Positions 18,026-26,979 of a stretch of DNA of 64,000 bases are shown piece by piece. The position numbers and the translations under genes are program-made. How positions within the stretch are numbered: position 1 is the first letter of the stretch; each line of letters begins with the position of its first letter. The stretch lies in assembly GCA_021323855.1 (NCBI GenBank), contig JAJPKE010000018.1:1-64000 (forward strand), written 5' to 3'. Under the pieces are notes generated by a model. That model worked only from the letters and a program-made list of their open reading frames with translations. It was not told the DNA's origin and ran no database searches. The DNA is from Chloroflexota bacterium (GTDB lineage: Bacteria > Chloroflexota > Ktedonobacteria > Ktedonobacterales > JADMIN01).

Positions 18026-18718
18026 TTATGGCACTAAGCCTACGGCTCGTATCAGACCACTCACGCCGACAACGAGGAAGACGATTGCTAGAGCTGAAGA
18101 AAATATGGGCATAATCACATGGTAGTAGCGGTTGAGCCATTCCATCCATGCCGACAGGTGGACGCTCGCCCATTTGGGATTCGCAGCATAGAGGGCTATT
18201 GGGAGAATTTGACAGAGCAACGCAAGCGTCAAGAGAACTAGCAGAGCAAGGATGTTTTGGACAAGAGATATTTCAGTCTCATAGATAAGAGTAATGCCAC
18301 TGAGGAAGACCAAAAGGTACTGGACAGAGCAGGCGAGAATAATTCCGTAGAGAAATGCCTCGCCAGGAGAGACTGATGTAATACGCCGCATCCACCCCGA
18401 TGGCAAAGCGTTAGGCGCAGGTGTACTGAAGAGACTTCTCACAGCAATGATAAGAAGAAAGACTCCAGCCGCGATTAAGGTTATGTCGGAGATAGGGGTG
18501 CTCTCAATGAGGTTGCTTAGTGTTCGTCCTAAGAGCGCCAGGCTGATAGAACCGATAACAATGTAGACGCTGGCCGAACCTGCCAGAAGAGCCAGAGCGT
18601 TACGCATTGGATGGGCAGAGGTCAGCAGCAGGATAGTACTGATGATCCGGGTTGGTCCCAACGCTAGGAACAGCCCGATGGGAATAATCTCCTCTAACAG
18701 ACCAACCATCATGCACAC
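18026..18718 (-). CDS. GAP family membrane protein (Sap/sulfolipid-addressing type)
   Basis: The 230-residue protein has six hydrophobic segments and the N-terminal pattern of the GAP (LysE-related) family: EEIIPIGLFLALGPTRI followed by ILLLTSAHPMRNALALLAGS. Mycobacterial relatives move glycolipid or glycopeptidolipid across the membrane. The cargo here is unknown. The gene stands alone, and its base composition is more AT-rich than its neighbours, a possible sign of transfer. A second ATG at 18709 may be the true start. Confidence 0.8.
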   Translation of the reverse strand: MCMMVGLLEEIIPIGLFLALGPTRIISTILLLTSAHPMRNALALLAGSASVYIVIGSISLALLGRTLSNLIESTPISDITLIAAGVFLLIIAVRSLFSTPAPNALPSGWMRRITSVSPGEAFLYGIILACSVQYLLVFLSGITLIYETEISLVQNILALLVLLTLALLCQILPIALYAANPKWASVHLSAWMEWLNRYYHVIMPIFSSALAIVFLVVGVSGLIRAVGLVP

Positions 18719-19062
18719 CTATCTGATCGTTCATGCACCGGCCTCAGTAGCCAGCAACCAGCGACTTCCTGCCCATTCTTGAGCCATGAGAGAATCCTTG
18801 CAGAAACTGCACCAAAACATCAAGCAGTATGGAGATAGGGCACTTGCGTACAACGAACAATGAGCCATCGCGAGACGCAATCCGGCATAGTGAAAACACA
18901 GTACCATCGCTACCTTTGCAGAGATCATGTCCAATATGACACATGTAAAAGTAGGCAGGCGACATTCATGGATGGTCTGGAATCTGCAAGAGGGTCTGTA
19001 AGCGAAGATTAAGACCGGAACCAATTGGAATCGCTGCCCAATGGATAATAAAAGGTAGGACA
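18719..19062. other. Intergenic region, 344 bp
   Basis: This lies between divergent genes. The minus-strand frame through it gives no plausible protein. The region is AT-richer than average and probably holds both promoters, but I cannot name convincing elements. Confidence 0.5.
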
Positions 19063-20343
19063 ATGGGATCAGGCGTGGACAACGAGACTCCTCAGCCCGA
19101 CACTGGCCAGCGGCTTCCATCCGACCACGCACCAAGCCAACCAGCTGGTCTATCGCGGAAGGATGTCGTAGCAGATTCACGGCGTCTCTCGTGGGGCAAT
19201 TACCTTGCGCGCGTCGTGCTTATCGTGTTGGCCCTGGCAGGACTCTTCTTCACGCTGGTTCCCTGGGGGCGAGCAGGGCTGCGAACGCTCTTGCTGGTAC
19301 CCGAACTCGTGGCCTTGCGTCCACTCGCGCCTATCGTCGCCAATGGCGAGCCAATTCGCCACGTCTCGCTAACAATCTCCTCGCGTGGAGGCCCAGCCTA
19401 TCTTGATGTGTGGGAGCCAACAGCCTCTCCACCGCCCATACCAGGGGCGCGCCAGGGCATCCTCATCATTCCTGGCGTAGGCGATAATCGCGCTGTCCCG
19501 CAACTCACCAACCTCAACGAATCGCTGGCGCGATCTGGGCTGGTCGTGATGACCATGACCACGCACGCATTGATTGATTTTGTGCTCTCCCCTGCCGACG
19601 CCGATGCCACCGTGCGAGCGTTCCAGACGTTGTTGCATTGGCCTGGGGTTGGCGCAACTCGAGCTGGCATCTTCGGATTAAGCGCAGGCAATGTGCCAGC
19701 GAGCCTGGCCGCCGCCGATCCACGCATCCGGCATCAGATCGCCTTCCTCACCTTCTTTGGCGGTCTCTTCAACGCTCGTGACCTGATGGCCGACATCGGA
19801 CGCCGCGCGCTGATCGTCAACGGCAAGCTGGAGGCGTGGCAGCCGAACCAGGTGCCACTGCATGTGCTAGCCAATACCGTCGCGGGTACGCTCCCCACGA
19901 GTGAGGGCGAAGAGATCAGGGCCGCCTTCGACACCAGCCACCCGATACCCCTCACAAATGCTCAAGTGGCGGCGCTCTCGCCGTCCGCTGCGGCGGTCTA
20001 TCATATTCTCGTCGGCGATCAGCGCGATCAGGTGCAGCGGAATCTCGATGCCCTCTCGCCGGAAATGCAGCAACTCTTGCAGCAGCTCTCGCCCAGCACA
20101 GTGGTAGGGCAGATCAGCGCGCCAATCTATCTATTGCACGACCGTTACGATGGACATGTGCCCTTTACCGAATCTGTCAACTTTGCCGCCGCTCTGACAC
20201 AACTGAATCGCCCACACGACCTGGTCCAGTTCAGCATCTTCCAGCATACGCAAGTGAGCTACTCTCTCGATCTCGGATCGCTGCTACGCGACCTTCCACG
20301 GCTCTTGGGCGCGATACACGCGGCGCTGATGCACTCAACGTAA
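19063..20343 (+). CDS. membrane-anchored alpha/beta hydrolase
   Basis: The 426-residue protein has an N-terminal membrane segment (VVLIVLALAGLFFTLVPWG, about 50-68) and an alpha/beta hydrolase fold. The nucleophile elbow is GIFGLSAGN near residue 206. The likely acid is in LLHDRYDGHVP and the histidine in FQHTQVS near the end. The catalytic part would lie outside the membrane. An insertion rich in helices separates the nucleophile from the acid (about 240-340), making the protein longer than usual. A small membrane protein gene starts 15 bp downstream, so the two are probably one operon. Confidence 0.82.
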   Translation: MGSGVDNETPQPDTGQRLPSDHAPSQPAGLSRKDVVADSRRLSWGNYLARVVLIVLALAGLFFTLVPWGRAGLRTLLLVPELVALRPLAPIVANGEPIRHVSLTISSRGGPAYLDVWEPTASPPPIPGARQGILIIPGVGDNRAVPQLTNLNESLARSGLVVMTMTTHALIDFVLSPADADATVRAFQTLLHWPGVGATRAGIFGLSAGNVPASLAAADPRIRHQIAFLTFFGGLFNARDLMADIGRRALIVNGKLEAWQPNQVPLHVLANTVAGTLPTSEGEEIRAAFDTSHPIPLTNAQVAALSPSAAAVYHILVGDQRDQVQRNLDALSPEMQQLLQQLSPSTVVGQISAPIYLLHDRYDGHVPFTESVNFAAALTQLNRPHDLVQFSIFQHTQVSYSLDLGSLLRDLPRLLGAIHAALMHST

Positions 20344-20358
20344 CAGGAGGACGATGAG

Positions 20359-20634
20359 ATGTTTATACTTTCGCTCTTCTGGATTATCCTCGGTATTGCC
20401 ATCGGCGCGCTAGCCATTGGCGCACGGTGGGGGTTGCGTGCACAGGGGTTCTCAAGTTGGCGTGCGACGATTGGCACGCTTGGCATCGGTGCGGCGGGCG
20501 CATTGCTTGTTGGCTGGTTAGGTGTCCTCATCTTTGGGCGGATATTTGGGACCCCAGCGGCGCTATGGGGCGGGATCCTTGCGGCAGTGCTGGTACCGTG
20601 GCTGCTGGCTCTAGGTCGTAGGCGGGTGATCTAA
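20359..20634 (+). CDS. small membrane protein, GlsB/YeaQ-like
   Basis: The 91-residue protein has three hydrophobic segments with glycine-rich packing (LFWIILGIAIGALAIGA, ATIGTLGIGAAGALLVGWLG, LWGGILAAVLVPWLLALG). The pattern resembles the GlsB/YeaQ/YmgE transglycosylase-associated family, whose members are stress-linked and of unclear function. AACAGGAGG precedes the ATG. It is coupled to the hydrolase upstream. Confidence 0.6.
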   Translation: MFILSLFWIILGIAIGALAIGARWGLRAQGFSSWRATIGTLGIGAAGALLVGWLGVLIFGRIFGTPAALWGGILAAVLVPWLLALGRRRVI

Positions 20635-20853
20635 ATGAGGAGACGTTGGGAGCGTGTATTGCTCTTCTCAGAAGCTCAGTTATATGATGAGACTTGCGGC
20701 TTGTTGTTGCGTTTACACCAAAGATCGCGCTTAGCCAATAAACCGGCTGAAGCCCCCTATCCTTTAGGCATGGGGATGAAAGCCGGGTAGCTCGAAGCGC
20801 TACGAAAGTACCGATAGTTGACGCAGTGCTATCTATTGTTGTATTCTATTGGT

Positions 20854-21249
20854 ATGAGAGACATGCGTAGCAACAGCAACGTCGTCTATATCTGCCGGTA
20901 TCACATCATCTTCTGTCCAAAATATCGGCGCAAGGTGCTGATGCCACCAATAGATGAACGGCTGAAGATTATCTTGGCTGAACAAATCGAGCGCTGGGGA
21001 CAAGAACTTATTGAATTGGAAGTCATGCCCGATCACGTACATCTCTTGGTGGGCTGCGACCCGCAATTCGGAATACACCGGCTCGTGAAGTTGCTGAAGG
21101 GCTATTCCTCGCATGCGCTACGGGCGGAGTTTCCCGTCTTGAAACGGCGCTTACCGTCCCTGTGGACGAACGCCTATTTTTGTGCCACGGTGGGCGGGGT
21201 GACCCTAGACACGTTGAAACGCTATGTGGAAACACAGAAAGGCCGCTAG
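20854..21249 (+). CDS. tnpA: IS200/IS605 Y1 transposase TnpA
   Basis: The 131-residue HUH single-strand transposase has the HVH metal motif in MPDHVHLLV and the catalytic tyrosine in LKRYVETQ near the end. It nicks and joins single-stranded element ends at the subterminal hairpins. The likely start is ATG 20854 or 20863; the upstream TTG at 20818 is unlikely. The length and motif spacing are complete, so it may be active. Confidence 0.93.
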   Translation: MRDMRSNSNVVYICRYHIIFCPKYRRKVLMPPIDERLKIILAEQIERWGQELIELEVMPDHVHLLVGCDPQFGIHRLVKLLKGYSSHALRAEFPVLKRRLPSLWTNAYFCATVGGVTLDTLKRYVETQKGR

Positions 21250-21266
21250 GTACGGGGGTGGTGGGA

Positions 21267-22487
21267 GTGAGCGAGACGACGTGCCGCAAAACCTACAGAT
21301 ACAAACTGTGCCCAACGCCTGAACAGGAGCAGGTGTTGGAGACGGTGTTGTGGCACTGTCGTAGGCTCTACAACGTCGCGCTGGAAGAACGCAAGACCGC
21401 CTATGACCGGCGCGGCGTCACGATCTCCTACTACCAGCAAAAAGCCGAATTGCCAGACCTAAAAGCCGCGTTTCCTGAACTGGCAAGCGTCCACTCTCAG
21501 GTGTTGCAAGACGTGCTGTTGCGGCTCGACAAAGCGTTTCAAGCCTTCTTCCGCCGCGTGCAGGCAGGTGAGAAGCCAGGGTATCCCCGTTTTCAAGGCC
21601 GCAATCGCTATCACAGCTTCACCTATCCGCAATATGGCAATGGGGCAGTAGTGGATGGCCGCTTACTCAGCCTCTCCAAGATCGGCCGGGTGAAGATACG
21701 GGTGCATCGGCCCTTGGAAGGCACGCCGAAAACCGTCACCATCTCCAAAGAAGCAGACGGGTGGTATGCGTGTATCTCGTGCGAAAACGTGCCCACGCAC
21801 CCACTGCCCAAGACGGGCAACGTCACCGGCATAGATGTGGGGTTGAAGGTCTTTTACGTCACCTCCCAGAACGAGGTCTGCGAGAACCCGCGTCATTTCC
21901 GCAAAGCCGAAGCCGCGTTGCGTAGGAAACAGCGCAAGTTGGCCCGCTGCGAGAAGGGAAGCAAGAACCGGGAGCAAGTCAAGCAGCAGGTCGCCAAACA
22001 CTACCAGAAGGTGAAGCGGCAACGGGCGGACTTCCATCACAAGGAAACCTTGCACCTCTTGCGCCAGTACGACACGATCTATCTCAAAGATTTGCAGGTG
22101 GCCAACCTGGTGCGCAATCACCACTTGGCCAAGTCGATAAGTGATGCTGGGTGGAGTCAGTTCCGCAGCATACTCGAATGTAAGGCAGTATGGGCCGGCA
22201 AGCGAGTGGTAGCTGTCCCACCGCAGTATACGTCGCAACTGTGTAGTCGTTGCGGAGCATATGTCCAGAAAAGTCTCAGTGTGCGCACCCACATGTGTCC
22301 AGAATGTGGGCTGGTGTTGGACCGTGACCACAATGGGGCACTGAATGTGTTGCAATCCGGCTTGGAACTGGACCAGCAGGCAACACAACAACAACGCAGA
22401 GCAGAACAGGAACAGGCGGGGGCACCGCCTTCGGGGGGTAACGTAGCGGGGTGCCGCAGGCGTTCTCCGAGAAGCCCCGCCCTTTAG
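21267..22487 (+). CDS. tnpB: TnpB RNA-guided nuclease of the IS605 element, altered RuvC-II residue
   Basis: The start is probably one of several GTG codons (21258 or 21267). The protein shows the OrfB_Zn_ribbon layout: RuvC-I GIDVGLK (Asp about 190), a region normally holding the RuvC-II glutamate but reading IYLKDLQ (Lys about 274), the zinc ribbon CSRC...CPEC, and RuvC-III LDRDHN (Asp about 354). A glutamate in the following helix, ILECKA (about 304), may take over. TnpB cuts DNA with a guide RNA made from the gene's 3' end. The stop codon lies in the loop of the right-end hairpin. Confidence 0.93.
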   Translation: MSETTCRKTYRYKLCPTPEQEQVLETVLWHCRRLYNVALEERKTAYDRRGVTISYYQQKAELPDLKAAFPELASVHSQVLQDVLLRLDKAFQAFFRRVQAGEKPGYPRFQGRNRYHSFTYPQYGNGAVVDGRLLSLSKIGRVKIRVHRPLEGTPKTVTISKEADGWYACISCENVPTHPLPKTGNVTGIDVGLKVFYVTSQNEVCENPRHFRKAEAALRRKQRKLARCEKGSKNREQVKQQVAKHYQKVKRQRADFHHKETLHLLRQYDTIYLKDLQVANLVRNHHLAKSISDAGWSQFRSILECKAVWAGKRVVAVPPQYTSQLCSRCGAYVQKSLSVRTHMCPECGLVLDRDHNGALNVLQSGLELDQQATQQQRRAEQEQAGAPPSGGNVAGCRRRSPRSPAL

Positions 22488-22511
22488 GGCTGGGGAGCAT
22501 GTCACCATCAC

Positions 22512-23072
22512 ATGAAATCTCTTGAATCCTCTACCAAAACTCGGCCAGTCGTCAGCAGTGTTCCTGTCGGGCGGATGGCAGGCGCGCGCTATCGTGTCTG
22601 GCAGTTCTGGCGCTCGCTCAGGCCGCGCCCGCTAGACGACGACGACCGCGCCATCCTCGCCACGACATTGCCGCCCGACGGATGCGCACTCTTCGCCACA
22701 ATGTCGCGGAACGATCAGCGCCACAGCCTGATGGTGTATCAGGCGCTCCGCGAACGCGGCTGCACGGATGACGAACTGCTGGCGGCGGCGCTGCTGCACG
22801 ACAGCGGCAAGGGTGGCGGACGGGTGCGGCTCTGGGTACGCCCGCCAGTGGTGCTGCTGAAGACGTTCGCGCCGCGCCTGCTCTTCTGGCTGGCGCGAAA
22901 TGACCATTCCTGGTGGCGACGCCCGTTCTACAACGCCTGGCATCATGCGGAGATTGGCGCGGACCTCGCCGCCGCAGCCGGCCTCCCTGCGCGCACCGTG
23001 CTGCTGATTCGCACGCATCACCAGCCGGACGGACCCGCCGCCGAACTCCACGCCGTTGATGATGCGCTATAG
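22512..23072 (+). CDS. HD-domain phosphohydrolase-like protein
   Basis: The 186-residue protein has the HD pattern: RHSLMVYQAL, LLAAALLHDSGKG (HD pair), then WHHAEIGADLAAAAGL and LIRTHHQP. Metal-dependent phosphohydrolases of this kind act on nucleotides or phosphodiesters; the substrate is unknown. The ATG at 22512 lies within 15 bp of the IS right end and has no ribosome site, while ATG 22575 has GGGCGG upstream and starts where homologues would. The IS may have replaced the original promoter. Confidence 0.78.
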   Translation: MKSLESSTKTRPVVSSVPVGRMAGARYRVWQFWRSLRPRPLDDDDRAILATTLPPDGCALFATMSRNDQRHSLMVYQALRERGCTDDELLAAALLHDSGKGGGRVRLWVRPPVVLLKTFAPRLLFWLARNDHSWWRRPFYNAWHHAEIGADLAAAAGLPARTVLLIRTHHQPDGPAAELHAVDDAL

Positions 23073-23174
23073 CTCTCATCGTGTCTACGTGTATTAGAGA
23101 GTCAAACTGCACCACGAGGATGCAGCGTGCGAGGCGGCGACGATAGACGAGGCCGCCAGGATCCCTCTGTCACG

Positions 23175-24107
23175 TTATGGTTGCAGGATGACCTTGCCGG
23201 TCACTTCGCGGTTCGCCTGGGCAGTGAATGCCCTGCGCGCTTCGGACAACGGGTAGACCGCGCCAATCTCTGGCGGACGTAGTTGACCTGTATCAACCAA
23301 GCGTGCCAGCTCCACGAGTTGGGCGCTGCTGGGCTGGCGAATGAAGAACATGGTGCGGATGTCCTGACGGGTGGCCGGTGGCGGACCCATCACCGTCACC
23401 AACGTGCCGCCGGGCTTGACCAGCGCCAGCGACCGGGCGAGTATATCACCACCGATGATGTCATAGACAAGGTCCACCTGTCCGGCAGCGTCCTCCCATC
23501 GCTCCCGCTCAAGATCAACAAAGCGCTCGGCTCCCAGTTCCAATACGCGCGCCTCAACGTTGCTCCGGCCTGTGCCGATGACATGCGCACCCGCCGAGCG
23601 GGCGAGTTGCACGGCGACCGACCCAACGGCGCCTCCGGCTCCGTGGATGAGCACGGTTTGCCCAGCCGCGAGGTGACCATGATCGAAGAGCGCCTGCCAC
23701 GATGTAAGCCCCGCCTGAGGGAGCGTGGCGGCGTGTACCCAATCGAGTGTCGTAGGCTTCGGCGCCACATCACGCGCCTCGATGGCGATGTACTCGGCGG
23801 CGGCGCCATCCCAATAGGCCATGATAAGGCCGTACACCTCGTCGCCAACGGCCAGCCCAGCGGTGCCAAAGCCCAGGGCGGTGACGACGCCGGAAAACTC
23901 CTGGGCCGGGATGATAGCGTCGCGCTTGTGGCCCGCGCGGTCTGCCCAGATCGGCCAGTTCAGCTCGGTGGGAGTGATGCCTGCGGCATGCACCTTCACC
24001 AGCACGTCACCAAGCGCGGGCGTGGGGTCAGGCGCGTCCTCATACACCAGACCTTCGATGCCAACTGGCTCATTGCCGATTGGCTCATGTAAGCGAATAG
24101 CTTTCAT
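23175..24107 (-). CDS. NADP-dependent quinone-reductase-like MDR oxidoreductase
   Basis: The 310-residue protein is a zinc-free medium-chain dehydrogenase/reductase. The catalytic domain starts MKAIRLHEPIG, with VKVHAAGITPTELNWP. The nucleotide fold has HGAGGAVGSVAVQLAR near 150-165, and the end reads REVTGKVILQP, typical of the YhdH/quinone oxidoreductase group. It should reduce a quinone or enone with NADPH. It lies 24 bp behind the FAD oxidoreductase gene on the same strand, so the two probably share a transcript read away from the ECF sigma gene. Confidence 0.9.
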   Translation of the reverse strand: MKAIRLHEPIGNEPVGIEGLVYEDAPDPTPALGDVLVKVHAAGITPTELNWPIWADRAGHKRDAIIPAQEFSGVVTALGFGTAGLAVGDEVYGLIMAYWDGAAAEYIAIEARDVAPKPTTLDWVHAATLPQAGLTSWQALFDHGHLAAGQTVLIHGAGGAVGSVAVQLARSAGAHVIGTGRSNVEARVLELGAERFVDLERERWEDAAGQVDLVYDIIGGDILARSLALVKPGGTLVTVMGPPPATRQDIRTMFFIRQPSSAQLVELARLVDTGQLRPPEIGAVYPLSEARRAFTAQANREVTGKVILQP

Positions 24108-24131
24108 TGGGAATCTCCTCCTGTCCTCCGT

Positions 24132-25490
24132 CTACTCCTGTGCGGTTGGGGCTGGCTTGATGTTCTGGTTTTGATTGAAGATGTTGTCAGGATCGTACGT
24201 TGCCTTGATATGAGCCAGGCGCGCGTAGGTGGCGCTCGGATAGACCGCAGCGATAGACGCTTCACTGGCATCGCTCAGGAAATTGAGGAACGCCCCGTTC
24301 GCCAGTGGCGCAAGCGGCTGCCAGGCCGCCTGCCGAATCTGTTGCGCCTGCTCGTCTGACGCATCTTTGGGGGCGAAGGCCGGGACGATCACGAGCGCCT
24401 CGTTTCCCCGGTGAGCAAATGCCGTGGCCTCCTGGCTGACACGATCTACAGCACCTCCAAGCGCGCGGATCTGCGCGATAGGCTTACCCGCCTGCCCATA
24501 GTTGGTGGCAAGGGTGGCAATCGCCTCAGCACTCAAAGTCTTGAGAAACCCATCATGACCCACGACTCGGAGTGTAGGAGGAGGAGATACCGCATCTTCC
24601 AGCATCGCGTGATATGGCTTGCGCTGGAGATCCTGCTTCTGCACAGCGCCCAGTTGCAGGAAGGGCTTGATGGCTGCATTGGCTGCGGCTTCATCGTCTC
24701 CTGCATAGCAGAGGAGTACCATAATCTGGGCAGGGGCTTGAGGTCCGAAACCGGAGAAGAGCACAAAAGTAGAACTGAGTTCTTCAGGCGCCTCGCGCAT
24801 GGATCCGGCCCATGCGGAGAGCAGGTTTTCCGCATCTGCCGGGTCATAGATCACCGTACCGCCAACGATTTCTCCGCTGGGTTGGGCGTGGAAGTCAAAC
24901 GAAGTCACCACGCCGAAGTTCCCACCGCCGCCGCGAATTGCCCAGAACAGGTCAGGATGCTCCTGTGCGCTGACGTGCAAAGCGCGGCCATCGGCGGTAA
25001 TGAGGTCCGCTGCCTCCAAGCTGTCAATGGTAAGCCCATACTTGCGCACCATCCAGCCAATGCCTCCACCAAGTGTCAGACCGCCTACACCGACCTGCCT
25101 GGTATCGCCAGATGAGATAGCAAGCCCGTGGGAAGCCAGCGCCAGCGCCACATCACCCCAGTGGGCGCCAGCCCCAACACGCACGAGGTGGCGCGCTGGG
25201 TCAAGAATCTCGACGCCATTGAAGCGCGCGAGATCAATGACGAGTCCACCGTTATTGGTCGCAAGTCCGCTCAAGCCATGTCCACCGCTGCGCACGGAGA
25301 GCGCTACCTGGTGTTCGCGGGCGAAACGGATTGCGGTGCTGACGTCATCAGTGGTCTGGGCACGAACAATTGCCGCTGGACTTCCCGCCCGGTTGAAGAC
25401 ATTGCGCACAGCATCATATGATGAACTATCGGGCAGAACGACGTCGCCCGCTATGTGATTCGTAAGCTCAGTTATTGACTGAGGTTGCAT
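24132..25490 (-). CDS. FAD-binding oxidoreductase (BBE-like)
   Basis: I set the start at ATG 25490 (MQPQSITELTNHIAGDV), preceded by AGGAAAGG; the frame stays open further but the added 94 residues look non-coding. The 452-residue protein has the PCMH-type FAD domain with SVRSGGHGLSG (flavin-linking histidine), VGVGGLTLGGGIGWM and a C-terminal YDPDNIFNQNQNI of the berberine-bridge type. The usual second linking cysteine is absent, so flavin attachment by histidine alone is likely. It oxidises an alcohol or sugar-like substrate with O2. The gene diverges from an ECF41-like sigma gene that may control it. Confidence 0.9.
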   Translation of the reverse strand: MQPQSITELTNHIAGDVVLPDSSSYDAVRNVFNRAGSPAAIVRAQTTDDVSTAIRFAREHQVALSVRSGGHGLSGLATNNGGLVIDLARFNGVEILDPARHLVRVGAGAHWGDVALALASHGLAISSGDTRQVGVGGLTLGGGIGWMVRKYGLTIDSLEAADLITADGRALHVSAQEHPDLFWAIRGGGGNFGVVTSFDFHAQPSGEIVGGTVIYDPADAENLLSAWAGSMREAPEELSSTFVLFSGFGPQAPAQIMVLLCYAGDDEAAANAAIKPFLQLGAVQKQDLQRKPYHAMLEDAVSPPPTLRVVGHDGFLKTLSAEAIATLATNYGQAGKPIAQIRALGGAVDRVSQEATAFAHRGNEALVIVPAFAPKDASDEQAQQIRQAAWQPLAPLANGAFLNFLSDASEASIAAVYPSATYARLAHIKATYDPDNIFNQNQNIKPAPTAQE

Positions 25491-25686
25491 GGATAAACTG
25501 ACCTTTCCTGGATTGCTCCCGTTTGAGATCGCGCGGTGTGCAATCGCTGTTTGTCTGTGGCATACTGATTTTGTTCGTGAGGGAGTTGTCTGTGGATTCC
25601 ATGAGAGACTGTTCCCCCCGTCTCTTCGCCTCTCTGTCCTGCCGTTTGGATTTCCCCCTCCACTACTTCGTCGGATTCCGATGAGA

Positions 25687-25713
25687 GAATGTGACGAGAG
25701 CATAGAATGTGAC
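25687..25713. promoter_or_regulatory. paired GAATGTGAC direct repeats between divergent genes
   Basis: GAATGTGAC occurs at 25687-25695 and 25705-25713, 18 bp apart. Read on the minus strand they give GTCACATTC, close to the TGTCACA -35 element reported for ECF41 sigma factors; CGAC lies 16 bp beyond the nearer copy, close to the reported CGTC. Confidence 0.4.
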
Positions 25714-25777
25714 CGATAGGCGAGCAGCGACGGCGAGATATCGCTTGTTTGTGCCTCGCTATGGGGTGGCAAAACTG

Positions 25778-26707
25778 ATGAAGGACGACAACCTAATGGA
25801 TAAGCGGCAACACAACACGCTGGCAGATCGGTTCGAGGCGGAGCGTTCTCACCTGCGGGCAGTGGCCTACCGGATGCTCGGCTCGCTCGCTGAAGCGGAT
25901 GATGCCGTGCAGGAGTGCTGGCTGCGGCTCAGCCGCGCCGATACGAGCAGCATTGAGAACCTGGGCGCCTGGCTGACAACAGTGGTCGGGCGGGTCTGCT
26001 TCGATATGTTGCGTGCGCGCCAATCACGGCGCGAGGAGTCGCTCGAAGAATCGCACGGGGACTATGAGCCTGCGTCTGAATCCAACACACGACCTGAGAA
26101 CGTGATAGACCCTGAGGAAGAGGCGCTCCTGGCAGACTCGGTAGGACTGGCGCTGCTTGTGGTACTCGATAGGCTGAATCCTGCGGAGCGTCTGGCGTTT
26201 GTGTTGCATGACCTCTTCGATATCCCGTTCGAGGAGATTGCGCCGATTGTGAACCGTTCTCCCGCTGCGACGCGGCAACTCGCAAGCCGCGCGCGTCGTC
26301 GGGTGCAGGGGGCAGGCGCGATTCTTGATGCTGATCTGGCTGTTCAGCGCACCGTCGTCAATGCCTTTCTCGCCGCATCGCGCGCCGGAAATTTCGAGGC
26401 GCTGCTCACGCTCCTTGACCCTGAGGTTGTCTACCATGCTGACCGCACAGCCGTGGAGGCTGGTGCGACCGCAGAGGTGCGTGGAGCGGCATCCGTTGCC
26501 AGACACTATCTTGGGCGCGCACAACTGGCGCGGCCAGTGCTTGTCAACGGGGCGGTGGGCGCCGTCGTGGCGCCGCGCGGGCGGCTGTGGGTGACGCTTC
26601 AGTTCACGATCAAAGCGGGCAAGATCACCGAGATCAGCGCGATTGCCGATCCAGCCCATCTGCGCCAGCTCGAACTGGCGCTCCTGCCCACTGGAAGCTC
26701 ACGTTGA
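25778..26707 (+). CDS. ECF41-type RNA polymerase sigma factor with SnoaL-like C-terminal domain
   Basis: The 309-residue protein (start ATG 25778 with GGGGTGG upstream, or 25796) has sigma region 2 (FEAERSHLRAVAYRMLGSLAEADDAVQECWLRL) and region 4 (ERLAFVLHDLFDIPFEEIAPIV, then SPAATRQLASRARRRVQ). A C-terminal SnoaL/NTF2-like domain follows from about residue 190, which defines the SigJ/ECF41 group where the fused domain replaces an anti-sigma factor. ECF41 genes usually sit beside oxidoreductase, epimerase or carboxymuconolactone decarboxylase genes, as here with two oxidoreductases. Confidence 0.9.
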   Translation: MKDDNLMDKRQHNTLADRFEAERSHLRAVAYRMLGSLAEADDAVQECWLRLSRADTSSIENLGAWLTTVVGRVCFDMLRARQSRREESLEESHGDYEPASESNTRPENVIDPEEEALLADSVGLALLVVLDRLNPAERLAFVLHDLFDIPFEEIAPIVNRSPAATRQLASRARRRVQGAGAILDADLAVQRTVVNAFLAASRAGNFEALLTLLDPEVVYHADRTAVEAGATAEVRGAASVARHYLGRAQLARPVLVNGAVGAVVAPRGRLWVTLQFTIKAGKITEISAIADPAHLRQLELALLPTGSSR

Positions 26708-26865
26708 TACGTATTTTGCGGGTCGGAGTGTACCGATAATCTGCCTGTGTAGCCTATCGGTCCCCCCGCGTTTCCGTTCGCAGCGGCCAAACGTAGAATG
26801 GCATGAAGTACGCTATAGTTAGCCGAAGATGGCCGAACATACCGGCAGATAGGTTGCTGATTTCG

Positions 26866-26883
26866 AGTCCGCGCAGGCGGACT
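26866..26883. repeat. AGTCCGC-N4-GCGGACT hairpin repeat
   Basis: A perfect 7-bp hairpin with a four-base loop followed by TCG. A second copy with different paired bases lies at 39878-39895. Confidence 0.65.
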
Positions 26884-26927
26884 TCGCGGCTGAAAGCTAG
26901 CCAGGTGCGGTTTTAACCGCTGGCTTC

Positions 26928-26953
26928 CGTGCGCCGGCAGTTCACTGCCGCGA
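26928..26953. repeat. 26-bp repeat, copy 1
   Basis: A 26-bp sequence starting CGTGCGCCGGCAG and ending TGCCGCGA is identical to 56081-56106. It contains the inverted pair CGGCAGT / ACTGCCG and lies 27 bp before the scpA start. Confidence 0.9.
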
Positions 26954-26979
26954 TGATGCTATTTTCAGGGGAGAGACAC

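Larger units (their letters stand above)
20752..22500 (+). mobile_element. IS200/IS605-family insertion sequence with tnpA and tnpB
   Basis: The element holds tnpA and tnpB on one strand with a 17-bp gap. It is bounded by subterminal hairpins: left, CCCC-TATCC-TTTA-GG-CATGGGG at 20753-20775; right, CCCC-GCCC-TTTA-GGGC-TGGGG at 22474-22495. Both loops carry TTTA. The ends are approximate because IS605 elements make no target duplication. The right end abuts the next gene's start. Confidence 0.88.

Noticed and set aside
18731..19180. 149-residue minus-strand frame before the hydrolase gene
   Set aside because: It overlaps the hydrolase start, lacks a ribosome site and reads like non-coding sequence with scattered cysteines.
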